Assembly: GCA_021300535.1 (NCBI GenBank)
Contig: JAJTED010000001.1
Coordinates: 1-54,136 of the forward strand
Direction of reading: 5' to 3'
DNA length: 54,136 bases
Source: Planctomycetaceae bacterium
GTDB taxonomy: Bacteria; Planctomycetota; Planctomycetia; Pirellulales; UBA1268
Part shown: one piece after another, positions 1 to 7,463 of the stretch
Numbering within the stretch: position 1 is the stretch's first letter
Layout: each line of letters starts with the position of its first letter
Translations under genes and position numbers: made by a program
The notes under the pieces: generated by a model
What the model saw: the letters and a program-made list of their open reading frames with translations, nothing else
What the model was told of the DNA's origin: nothing
Database searches by the model: none

Positions 1-120
1 GCTGCGACCCCGGCCGGCGGCCGTTGGAAGTGGCTGGTGTGGGCGGCCGCCGTGGCCATGATCGCCCTGGTTTCGCGGGCCCTGCTCCGACCCGGCACCG
101 GCGGGCGGCCGGTGCCGTAA
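1..120 (+). CDS. C-terminal end of a membrane protein (partial)
   Basis: Only the last 39 codons of a gene that begins outside the window are present, read in frame from base 1 to a TAA at 118-120. The visible tail has a basic-aromatic stretch (RWKW) followed by one hydrophobic segment of about 18 residues (WLVWAAAVAMIALVSRALL) and a short Gly/Pro/Arg end. This looks like a C-terminal membrane anchor. The family cannot be named from this tail. The next gene begins within 10-50 bases on the same strand, so the two may be cotranscribed. Confidence 0.55.
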   Translation, partial: AATPAGGRWKWLVWAAAVAMIALVSRALLRPGTGGRPVP

Positions 121-165
121 ACTGGTGGTGTGACGCCGTCCCCCAGCTCCCTGCACGAGCGGCCC

Positions 166-852
166 ATGGCCACCGGTCTTTTCGACTCGCCCTCATCTGT
201 CGTCCGGGACACCGGGCCCGCGCCTGCCGACGAATATCGCGCCCTCGCGGGCGTGGCGATCGCCGCCGCCGCGCTCGCCCTGCTCTCGCCGCTGGCCTTC
301 ATCGACTGGTGGCTGGCCGTGGTGCCGATCCTCGCCATGGTGCTCGGCTCGGTGGCCCTGCGGGACATCGCCCGCCGGCCCGCCGCCCTGACCGGCAGGA
401 CGCTGGCAATCGCCGCGATCCTCGTGTCCGGCGTCGCGCTCGTCGGCGGCCTCTCCCGACTTGCGCTGGTCTATGCGGCTGAACTGCCTGCGGGCTTCGA
501 GCGGCTTTCCTATGCGGAGCTCCAGCCGCTGCCCGGCGACCCCGCCGATGCGGTGCCCGAGACGGCCCGGGCGGCCGATGGTCGCGACGTGCTTCTCAAA
601 GGCTACATGTATCCCGGCAAGCAGACGCACGGCATCCGGCAGTTTCTCCTCGTCCGCGACCAGGGTGACTGCTGCTTCGGCGGCAACCCGAAGATCACCG
701 ATCGCGTGCTCGTGCAGTTGGCCGCCACCGGCGGCATCGACTTCACGCCCCGCCTGGTGAAGATCGCCGGACGGTTCCACGTCCGGCCTGCCGGCGCGCC
801 GGAGATCGGTGGTGGCGTGCTCTACCACATCGAGGACGCCCGGCCGCGTTAG
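166..852 (+). CDS. Membrane-anchored DUF3299-type protein
   Basis: A 228-residue protein. The N-terminal third holds hydrophobic segments at about residues 24-58 and 70-92, resembling the DUF4190-type membrane region. The C-terminal half is a soluble domain with the motif QGDCCFGGNP (adjacent Cys at 169 and 170), which I associate with DUF3299-type exported proteins, often lipoproteins, of unknown function. The following gene carries the same CCFG motif, so the two are a tandem pair of related domains with different membrane attachment. I chose ATG 166; an in-frame GTG at 130 would add 12 residues and lies just after the upstream stop. The adjacent cysteines suggest metal or redox chemistry, but that is inference. 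Confidence 0.7.
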   Translation: MATGLFDSPSSVVRDTGPAPADEYRALAGVAIAAAALALLSPLAFIDWWLAVVPILAMVLGSVALRDIARRPAALTGRTLAIAAILVSGVALVGGLSRLALVYAAELPAGFERLSYAELQPLPGDPADAVPETARAADGRDVLLKGYMYPGKQTHGIRQFLLVRDQGDCCFGGNPKITDRVLVQLAATGGIDFTPRLVKIAGRFHVRPAGAPEIGGGVLYHIEDARPR

Positions 853-871
853 CCGTCCGGGACGATACAGC

Positions 872-1405
872 ATGCGGCCCGCTGTCGCCTCACTGGTCTG
901 TCTTGACATGCTCGCCATGCTCGCCTGCGGCGGGTGCGGCGATGCGCCGGCCCGCCCCGCCGCCGCGCCGCCGCCGCGGGCCGCCGTCGACGTGGCCCAG
1001 GCGCCGCCGGCCGCCGCTCCGGTCGTCGCCCGCCGGCCGCGCGAGATCACGTTCGACGACATCAAGCTCGACATGCAGAAGGGGGACCCGTTTACCCGCT
1101 CCCTGCTGCCGGCGCGGGTCACGGCACTGGAAAAGCAGCCTGTGCGGATCCGCGGCTACATCCTGCCGAGTTTCCAGCAGTCGGGGCTCACGCAGTTCGT
1201 GCTCGTCCGCGACAACCAGGAATGCTGCTTCGGGCCCGGTGCCGCCCTGCACGACTGCGTGGTGGTGCGGATGCGGCCGGGGAGAACGACGAACTTCTCC
1301 ATCCGCCCGGTGGCCGTGGCCGGCACGTTCCGCATCGACGAACTGCGGGGGCCCGACGGCAAGCACCTGGCGATCTACGCCCTCGACGGCGACGCCGTGG
1401 AGTAA
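872..1405 (+). CDS. DUF3299-type probable lipoprotein
   Basis: A 177-residue exported protein. The N-terminus is hydrophobic and ends in MLAC-GG-C, with Cys19 as the likely lipidated residue. A Pro/Ala-rich linker of about 35 residues follows, then a domain with the motif ECCFGPG (Cys118-Cys119). The segments around it, such as the preceding FVLVRDNQ, closely parallel FLLVRDQG in the preceding gene, so this is its paralogue without the multi-spanning membrane part. The gap to the upstream stop is 19 bases, consistent with cotranscription. The lipobox is not perfect (Met at -3), so a plain signal peptide is possible. Function is unknown. Confidence 0.7.
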   Translation: MRPAVASLVCLDMLAMLACGGCGDAPARPAAAPPPRAAVDVAQAPPAAAPVVARRPREITFDDIKLDMQKGDPFTRSLLPARVTALEKQPVRIRGYILPSFQQSGLTQFVLVRDNQECCFGPGAALHDCVVVRMRPGRTTNFSIRPVAVAGTFRIDELRGPDGKHLAIYALDGDAVE

Positions 1406-1497
1406 CGTGGGCCCGGCGGATGCAAGCCTGGCAGGCCGCTGGTACGATCGTGCCGGCGGCTGCGGTCGCCGCGTTTCCACCCTGCGACGGACCCGCG

Positions 1498-2160
1498 ATG
1501 CTGCCCTCGGCCGAAGACTTCTACTGGCTCTACGACCTGCCCTCCTGGAAGGCGTCGCTCGTCTTCATCGCCACGTTCGTGGGCTTCTACTGGGTGGGCT
1601 CGATCCTCGTCCGCCCGCTCCTCCGGCAGTTCGTCCGCCACACGCCGGGGCAGAACGACATCGTCGGTTACATCCTCTCCTGCTTCTGTGTGTTCTACGG
1701 TCTGCTCCTCGGCCTGATCGCCGTCACCGCCTATCAGAACGTGTCGGATGCCAGCGAGAACGTGACCCGCGAGGCGGCGGCGCTGTCGGCGCTCTACGAG
1801 GACGTGTCGCGGTATCCGGAGCCGCACGGCCAGAACCTCCGCTGGCTGCTCCGCGACTACACACGGTACGTGATCAACTATGCCTGGCCGCTCCAGCGGC
1901 AGGGCATCACGCCGGAGGAGGGCACGATCCGGGCGCAGGCCTTCCACGAGAAGCTGCTCGAGTTCCAGCCGCAGACGCCGGCGGACGAGATCGTCCACGC
2001 CGAGGCCCTGCGGCAGTTCAACCACTTCCTCGAGTGCCGGCGGATGCGGCTCTTTTCGGTGCACTCCTCGCTGCCGCCGTCGATGTGGTACGTGATGCTG
2101 CTCGGCGCCGTGCTCAACATCGCGATCTGCTGGCTGTTCGACATGCGGTTCCCGCCCTGG
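1498..2160 (+). pseudogene. DUF4239 membrane protein, 3' end lost
   Basis: The ATG at 1498 opens a protein with an N-terminal membrane segment near residues 20-45 (FIATFVGFYWVGSILVRPL), a second near 60-80, a central soluble helical region, and a third segment near 195-215 (MLLGAVLNIAICWLFDMRF). This order is typical of DUF4239 (bestrophin-like) proteins. In intact members another membrane segment and a conserved tail follow. Here the homology stops at about base 2150 and the frame runs on, as low-complexity Arg/Pro-rich sequence, to a stop at 2514 that overlaps the next gene in another frame. The last 50-70 residues of the family therefore appear to be missing. It may be a deletion, a frameshift plus deletion, or an assembly join. 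Confidence 0.65.
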
Positions 2161-2210
2161 GCCGGGGCACGGCCGCCACGCTCGCCGCCGCCCGGGCGCT
2201 GGCGCCGGGC

Positions 2211-3425
2211 GTGTTCGTGGGCTGCTCGCTGGGCGTGCCGCCGCGGCAGCCCGAGGTGCTGCTCGGCATGCTGCACTCGCAGACCGGCCCGCTGGGGATC
2301 AGCGCCACGTCACTCCGCGATATCGAGCTCCACGCCCTGGAGCGAATCAACGCCGCCGGCGGCATCCTCGGCCGCAAGGTCGTCGCCCGGGCCCCCGACC
2401 CGCGGTCGCGGACCGACCTGTTCGTGCGGCGAGCCAAGCAACTGCTCGAGGCCGAGCCGGTCGCCGTGTTCGGCTGCTGGACGAGCGCCAGCCGCCAGGC
2501 CGTGCTGCCCCTGATCGAGGCGGCGAGGAAATTGCTCTTCTACTCGGTGCAGTACGAAGGCAACGAGTCGTCGCGGTACTGCGTGTACGGCGGCATGGTG
2601 CCCAATCAGCAGATCCTGCCGGCCCTCGACTGGCTGCTGGGCAAGGACGGGGGCGGCAGGAAGAAGATCTTTCTCGTCGGCTCCGATTACATCTATCCAC
2701 GGACGGCCAACTTCATCGCCAAAAAGTATCTGGCGGCCCAGGGGATCAGGCCCGTCGGCGAGGCCTACGTGCCGCTCGGCGACCGCGACTTCTCCGCAGT
2801 CGTGAAGAAGATCCAGGCCAGCGGCGCCGACTGCGTGCTCAACACGGTCAACGGTGACTCGAACCTCGGCCTGTTCGCCGCCCTCGCGGCCGCGAAGGTC
2901 GATCCGGCCAAGGTGCCGGTGATGAGCACGAGCATCGCCGAGGACGAGCTCCGCAGCCTCCTGCCCGCCGAGGTGAAAGGCCACCTCGCCGTCTCCTGCT
3001 ACTTTCAGAGCCTCGCCACGCCGGCCAACACGGCCTGGGTGCAGGGCTTCCGCGATTCCTTCGGCTACGATCGCGTCACCGGCGACCCGATGGAGCCCGA
3101 CTGGTGCCTCCTGCACCTCTGGAAGCAGGCGGTGGAGAAGGCCGGGTCGTTCGAGACCGAGGCGGTGCGGCAGGCGTTCCGCGCCGGCCTGGAGTTCGCC
3201 GGGCCGGGGGGCACGGTCCGCCTCGACCCGAAGACACAGCACACGACGAAATACTGCCGCATCGGCCGGATCCGTGGCGACCGGCAGTTCGACATCGTCC
3301 ACCAGGCGGACGGGCCGATCGATCCCGATCCCTATCCCGAGATCGCCTTCCCCGGCTGGAGCGTCGATTGGACCAAGGGTGGCATCACCCGCGGCGCGGA
3401 GGTGGATGTCCATGGCGAAGTTTGA
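2211..3425 (+). CDS. Urea/amide-type ABC transporter substrate-binding protein, 5' end lost
   Basis: From about base 2240 the frame encodes a periplasmic binding protein of the UrtA/AmiC (peripla_BP_5) group: LLGMLHSQTGPLGIS at the start of the first lobe, FGCWTSASRQAVLP, FYSVQYEGNESS, NQQILPALDW, VGSDYIYPRTAN, NTVNGDSN and SDPMEP-like TGDPMEPDWC. Such proteins bind urea, short amides or amino acids for uptake or sensing. No ABC permease or ATPase gene is nearby. The frame upstream contains what looks like the end of a lipoprotein signal (APGVFVGCS), but no usable start codon precedes it before the frame merges into the upstream DUF4239 gene. GTG 2211 is a nominal start only. The stop overlaps the next gene by 14 bases. 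Confidence 0.75.
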   Translation: MFVGCSLGVPPRQPEVLLGMLHSQTGPLGISATSLRDIELHALERINAAGGILGRKVVARAPDPRSRTDLFVRRAKQLLEAEPVAVFGCWTSASRQAVLPLIEAARKLLFYSVQYEGNESSRYCVYGGMVPNQQILPALDWLLGKDGGGRKKIFLVGSDYIYPRTANFIAKKYLAAQGIRPVGEAYVPLGDRDFSAVVKKIQASGADCVLNTVNGDSNLGLFAALAAAKVDPAKVPVMSTSIAEDELRSLLPAEVKGHLAVSCYFQSLATPANTAWVQGFRDSFGYDRVTGDPMEPDWCLLHLWKQAVEKAGSFETEAVRQAFRAGLEFAGPGGTVRLDPKTQHTTKYCRIGRIRGDRQFDIVHQADGPIDPDPYPEIAFPGWSVDWTKGGITRGAEVDVHGEV

Positions 3426-4083
3426 GGTCGAGTCGAGCGAGGGGATGCGGTGGGTGCGGGTCGATCTCAAAGACGACGACGTTCGCACGGAGCGCGGCGC
3501 GCTCAACCACATGAAGGGGGCCGTCGCCATGGACGTGCCCTTCCCCACCCTCAAGACCTGGTGGGTGTCGCTGTTCTCCGACGAGTCTCCGCTGCGGCCG
3601 CGGTATTACGGCACCGGGAGCGTGTGGCTCGACTCGACGCTCGGCGGCTACCATGTCATGAAGATCAAGTCCGGAGACCGGTGGATCCTCGACGGCAAGT
3701 GCTTCTGGGCCAGCGACGGCGAAGTGAAGCTGTCGGTGCATCGCGAGTCGATGTGGACCAGCTGGTGGGCCGACCAGGGCCTCTTCTGGTACAAGACCGC
3801 GCTCAAGGGGGAGGGGCAGGTCGTGCTCGCCGTCGACGGGCCGGTCGAGGAGGTGACCCTCAAGGGCGACCGGCTCATCGCCGACGGGGCGTTCGTGATC
3901 GCCCGCACGGCCGGCATCCGGCTGCGGATCCGGCGGCCGTCGCGGTCGTTCATCAGCTACTGGCTGTCGGGCCAGAAACTCGCCTACTCGTACGAAGGCA
4001 CCGGCAAACTGCTCCTCTGCACCGTGCCCTATTGGCGGCAGCGGATGCAGCGGGAGCGGGGCCCGGATGCGGTGTACGCGTGA
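3412..4083 (+). CDS. AIM24 family protein
   Basis: A 223-residue protein with no signal peptide. It opens with AKFEVESSEGMRWVRVDL and carries the beta-rich repeats of the AIM24/TIGR00266 family (GTGSVWLDSTLGG, ILDGKCFWAS, LAVDGPVEEVTL, VIARTAGI, LLLCTVP). The family forms a tryptophan-RNA-binding-attenuator-like beta fold and its bacterial role is not established. Two in-frame ATGs exist, at 3406 and 3412; I use 3412 because it gives the usual family start (MAKFEV). The gene overlaps the preceding substrate-binding gene by 14 bases and the following gene by 4, indicating a tight operon. Confidence 0.8.
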   Translation: MAKFEVESSEGMRWVRVDLKDDDVRTERGALNHMKGAVAMDVPFPTLKTWWVSLFSDESPLRPRYYGTGSVWLDSTLGGYHVMKIKSGDRWILDGKCFWASDGEVKLSVHRESMWTSWWADQGLFWYKTALKGEGQVVLAVDGPVEEVTLKGDRLIADGAFVIARTAGIRLRIRRPSRSFISYWLSGQKLAYSYEGTGKLLLCTVPYWRQRMQRERGPDAVYA

Positions 4084-5213
4084 CCGGCGGCGGGGCGGCA
4101 GGGTGGCTGATCGCCTGCATCGCGATCGGCGCCGGATTGGTGACGCAGGCCGCGGCCTGCCCGTTCTGCGGCGTCGTGGGCCGCTCGTTGGCCGAGCGGC
4201 GGGACACGGCCGCTACGACGGCGGTGGGCGAATCGGTCGGCCCCGCGACGCGGGACGACGCCGGGCGATTGACGCAGCCCTTCGCGGTGCGGCAGGCGAT
4301 CCGCGGCCGGGCTGCCGCGAATGCCGCGCCGGTGGCCGCGCGGGTCGCCGCGCCCGTGGCGGGCACCGCCCTCCTCTTCGGTGACGCGGCAGGCTGGGAG
4401 GCCGTCGCGGCCGACGAGTCGCTCCTGGCCCACGTGGCGGCGGCGCCGGCGACGACCGTACCGGCCGCGGACAGGCTCGCCTGGTATGCCGCCCGACTCG
4501 AGCACTCGGATCCGGCGATCGCGGCGGATGCCTTCACGGAGTTCGGCCTGGCGCCGTTCGCGGCGGTCCGCGACGCGGCGCGGTCGTTCGATGCGGAGAA
4601 GCTCACACGCTGGATCGAGGAACCGGGGATCGATCAGCGGCGGCGGGGGTTCTACGGGCTGGCGCTGGGGATCGTCGCCGCCGCGGAGCCGGATCCGATC
4701 GTCCGCGCGCGGTTCGTGGCCACGCTCCGGCGGGCGGCCGAGGCACCGGGCAGCGACCTGCGGGCCGGTTTCGACGGGCTGCTCGCCGGGGTCGTGGTCG
4801 CCGAGGCCGAGGCGGGGCTCGACTTCCTCGCCGCCCGCGGCCTGCTCAATGGCGACACGCGGGCGGGGGATGCCCGACATGCCCTGGCCGTGCTGCGGTT
4901 CGCCTGGGAATGCCTGGCCCGCTCCGTGCCACGCGACCGGGTGGCCGCGGCCACGGCCCGGCTCCTCGCCAACCCAGCCGTGGCGGCAGACGCGGCCGTG
5001 GACCTGGCCCGCTACCAGGACTGGTCGGCGATCGCCGCCGTCGCCGCGCTCTGGGAGCCCCTCGGCCGCGACGACCCGCTCGTCCGCCGGGCCGTGGCCG
5101 GCTACCTGGCCGCCTGCCCACTGCCCGCCGCCCGGGGCCAGCTCGACCGACTGCGGGCGGCGGATCCCGCCGGCGTGCGGGCCGCCCTGGAGGCGGCCGT
5201 CGGGCCGCGGTAG
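4080..5213 (+). CDS. Secreted alpha-helical protein of unknown function
   Basis: A 377-residue protein starting at a GTG that overlaps the stop of the previous gene (GTGA). A hydrophobic signal peptide covers about residues 8-26 and is followed by CPFCG (Cys27, Cys30), a pair that could bind metal or form a disulfide after export. The rest is Ala/Arg-rich and helical, with repeated blocks of about 35-40 residues such as DRLAWYAARLEHSDPAIAAD and DAARHALAVLRFAWE-like segments. These suggest HEAT/ARM-like helical repeats, but I cannot assign a family. It ends the first operon: 257 bases separate it from the MoxR gene. Confidence 0.6.
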   Translation: MTGGGAAGWLIACIAIGAGLVTQAAACPFCGVVGRSLAERRDTAATTAVGESVGPATRDDAGRLTQPFAVRQAIRGRAAANAAPVAARVAAPVAGTALLFGDAAGWEAVAADESLLAHVAAAPATTVPAADRLAWYAARLEHSDPAIAADAFTEFGLAPFAAVRDAARSFDAEKLTRWIEEPGIDQRRRGFYGLALGIVAAAEPDPIVRARFVATLRRAAEAPGSDLRAGFDGLLAGVVVAEAEAGLDFLAARGLLNGDTRAGDARHALAVLRFAWECLARSVPRDRVAAATARLLANPAVAADAAVDLARYQDWSAIAAVAALWEPLGRDDPLVRRAVAGYLAACPLPAARGQLDRLRAADPAGVRAALEAAVGPR

Positions 5214-5470
5214 GCCGTTCTGGCCCGGGTTTTTCCCCGTGCGCGGCTGTTGGAACGCATTCGAACTTGCTGTATCGTCGGCGTCAGAGGCGGCAAAAGG
5301 CTGCTCGCTGTGGCCGCGGCGGCCGGTTTCGCATCCGCCGGCTGGCCGGGTGCGAAACCGTCGTCAGTGGGCAATACTTACGGGCGTCGCCCCACCGCCC
5401 CAGCCGGTCGCGGCTCGATTCATCCCCCAACCCCCCCCGACCCCCTTCCATCCCCCGTAAGGATCATTTC

Positions 5471-6502
5471 ATGGCCACCGCCTCCGCCGCCGACCGTGCC
5501 GCCGCGCTCAACGACGACGACGTCGCCGCCCTCGACCGCCTGCGCACCGTCTACCAGCGGCTCAGGAAGGAACTCGGTCGCGTGATCATCGGCCAGGAGG
5601 AAACAATCGAGCGGCTCACGATCTGCCTCTTCGCCCGCGGCCACGCGCTGCTCATGGGTGTGCCGGGCCTGGCGAAGACGCTCCTGGTCAGCAAGCTCGC
5701 CGAGACCGTGTCGCTGAAGTTCAACCGCATCCAGTTCACGCCCGACCTCATGCCGATGGACATCACCGGCACCGACATCCTCCAGGAGACGGCCGACGGC
5801 CGCCGCGAGTTTCACTTCGTGCCCGGTCCGGTGTTCGCCAACATCGTGCTCGCCGACGAGATCAACCGCGCCCCGCCGAAGACGCAGGCTGCGATGCTCG
5901 AGGCGATGCAGGAGCACAAGGTGACGGTGGTCGGCAAGACGTCGCGTCTCGATCCGCCGTTCTTCGTGCTGGCCACGCAGAATCCCGTCGAGCAGGAAGG
6001 CACCTATCCGCTTCCCGAGGCCCAGCTCGACCGCTTCATGTTCCTCATCGAGCTCGACTATCCGACCGAGGACGAGGAGGTGACGATTGCCCGGAGCACG
6101 ACGGGCGACTCGATCCCGGCGCTCGAGCACGTGCTCACGGCGGGTGAGATCATCGACTACCAGCACCTCGTCCGCCGGGTGCCGGTGCCCGATCACATCT
6201 ACCAGTTCGCCGCCCGGCTCGTGCGGAAGACCAGGCCCCGGGGCGAGACGGCGCCGGCGTGGCTCAAGCCGCTGGTGTCCTGGGGCGCGGGGCCCCGTGC
6301 GGTGCAGAACCTGATCTTGGCTGCCAAGTCGCGGGCCGCGCTCTCCGGCAGCTACATGGTGCGGCTGGAGGACATCGAGGCCGTGGCCGCCCCGGTGCTC
6401 ACGCACCGGCTGATCACCACCTTCGCCGCCCAGGCGGAGGGCATCGACGCGAAGCAGATCGTGAGCCGGCTGGTCAAGGAGACGGTGGCGGAGCAGGTGT
6501 AG
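5471..6502 (+). CDS. MoxR family AAA+ ATPase
   Basis: A 343-residue cytoplasmic AAA+ ATPase of the MoxR group. It shows the Walker A motif GVPGLAKT at residues 63-70, Walker B IVLADE at 125-130, NRAPPKTQAAMLEAMQE after it, sensor 1 in FVLATQNPVEQEGTYPLPEAQ, and the family signature AQLDRFMF. MoxR proteins act as chaperones that insert metal or mature VWA-domain partners, usually encoded just downstream, as here (DUF58 and two VWA proteins). It has standard length and looks intact. It is the first gene of a run of twelve on the same strand, preceded by 257 non-coding bases that must hold the promoter. Confidence 0.92.
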   Translation: MATASAADRAAALNDDDVAALDRLRTVYQRLRKELGRVIIGQEETIERLTICLFARGHALLMGVPGLAKTLLVSKLAETVSLKFNRIQFTPDLMPMDITGTDILQETADGRREFHFVPGPVFANIVLADEINRAPPKTQAAMLEAMQEHKVTVVGKTSRLDPPFFVLATQNPVEQEGTYPLPEAQLDRFMFLIELDYPTEDEEVTIARSTTGDSIPALEHVLTAGEIIDYQHLVRRVPVPDHIYQFAARLVRKTRPRGETAPAWLKPLVSWGAGPRAVQNLILAAKSRAALSGSYMVRLEDIEAVAAPVLTHRLITTFAAQAEGIDAKQIVSRLVKETVAEQV

Positions 6503-6548
6503 CCGACGGCAGGGTTTTTTCACCGAGATTGTCCGCGCGAGCACACCC

Positions 6549-7463
6549 ATGATCACAGACCGCCAGCCCCGCAGCTTCCTCGAGCCCGCCGTGCTCTCCC
6601 GGCTGGCGGGCGTGCCCCTGCTCGCCCGCAAGGCGATGGTCGGCAACGTGTCGGGCCGGCACACGAGCCCGCATCGTGGCTCGAGCGTGGAGTTCGCCGA
6701 GTACCGCAAGTACGTGCCCGGCGACGACCTGCGGCGGCTCGACTGGCGGGCCTTCGGTCGCTCCGACCGGTTCTACGTCAAGGAGTACGAGGCCGATACG
6801 AACCTCCGGCTGTGCCTCGTGCTCGACACGTCGGGGTCGATGAACTTCTCCGCCGAGGGCCGGCTGTCGAAGATCGACTACGCCCGGCGGATCTGTGCGG
6901 GGCTGGGCTACCTCGCCTCCCAGCAGGGCGACGCGGTGGGCATCTCCTGCGTGGCCGACGGCATCGTGAAGACGCTGCCGCCCCGCCGCAGCCCCGCGCA
7001 CCTGCGGCTGGTGTTCGACATTCTGGAGGAGGCGAAGCCGGCCGGGCCGACCCGGCTGCCCGAGGTGCTCCACGAACTCGCCGAGACGATCCGGCAGCGG
7101 GCGCTGGTGGTCATCGTGTCGGACCTGTTCGTCGAGCCTGCGGTGCTGGCGTCGAGTTTCGGCCATCTGCGGTTCCGCCACCACGACGTGGCGGTGTTCC
7201 ACCTCCTCGATCCGCTGGAGATCGGCTTCAAGTTCCAGCGGCCGACGCGGTTTCTCGACATGGAGGGAGGCGGCTCGATCTTCGCTGACCCCGTCGACAT
7301 CGCGGACCGTTACCATCAGGCCGTGAATCGGTATCTGGAAGCGATGAAGAAGGTGGCGCTCGAGAGCGGCATCGACTACGGCCGCGTGCTCACCGACGAG
7401 AGTTACGAGCAGGTGCTGGCCCGGTTCCTCGTGGGGCGGGCGGCCGGGAGCGGACTGCGATGA
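6549..7463 (+). CDS. DUF58 domain protein
   Basis: A 304-residue soluble protein. Residues 55-80 carry the DUF58 signature (GDDLRRLDWRAFGRSDRFYV-type block). A VWA-like fold follows with DTSGS at residues 93-97, the metal-ion-dependent adhesion site (MIDAS) pattern. DUF58 proteins are coded beside MoxR ATPases and are thought to be partners of them. The gene begins 46 bases after the MoxR stop and overlaps the next gene by 4 bases (ATGA at 7460-7463), so translation is likely coupled. Confidence 0.9.
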   Translation: MITDRQPRSFLEPAVLSRLAGVPLLARKAMVGNVSGRHTSPHRGSSVEFAEYRKYVPGDDLRRLDWRAFGRSDRFYVKEYEADTNLRLCLVLDTSGSMNFSAEGRLSKIDYARRICAGLGYLASQQGDAVGISCVADGIVKTLPPRRSPAHLRLVFDILEEAKPAGPTRLPEVLHELAETIRQRALVVIVSDLFVEPAVLASSFGHLRFRHHDVAVFHLLDPLEIGFKFQRPTRFLDMEGGGSIFADPVDIADRYHQAVNRYLEAMKKVALESGIDYGRVLTDESYEQVLARFLVGRAAGSGLR

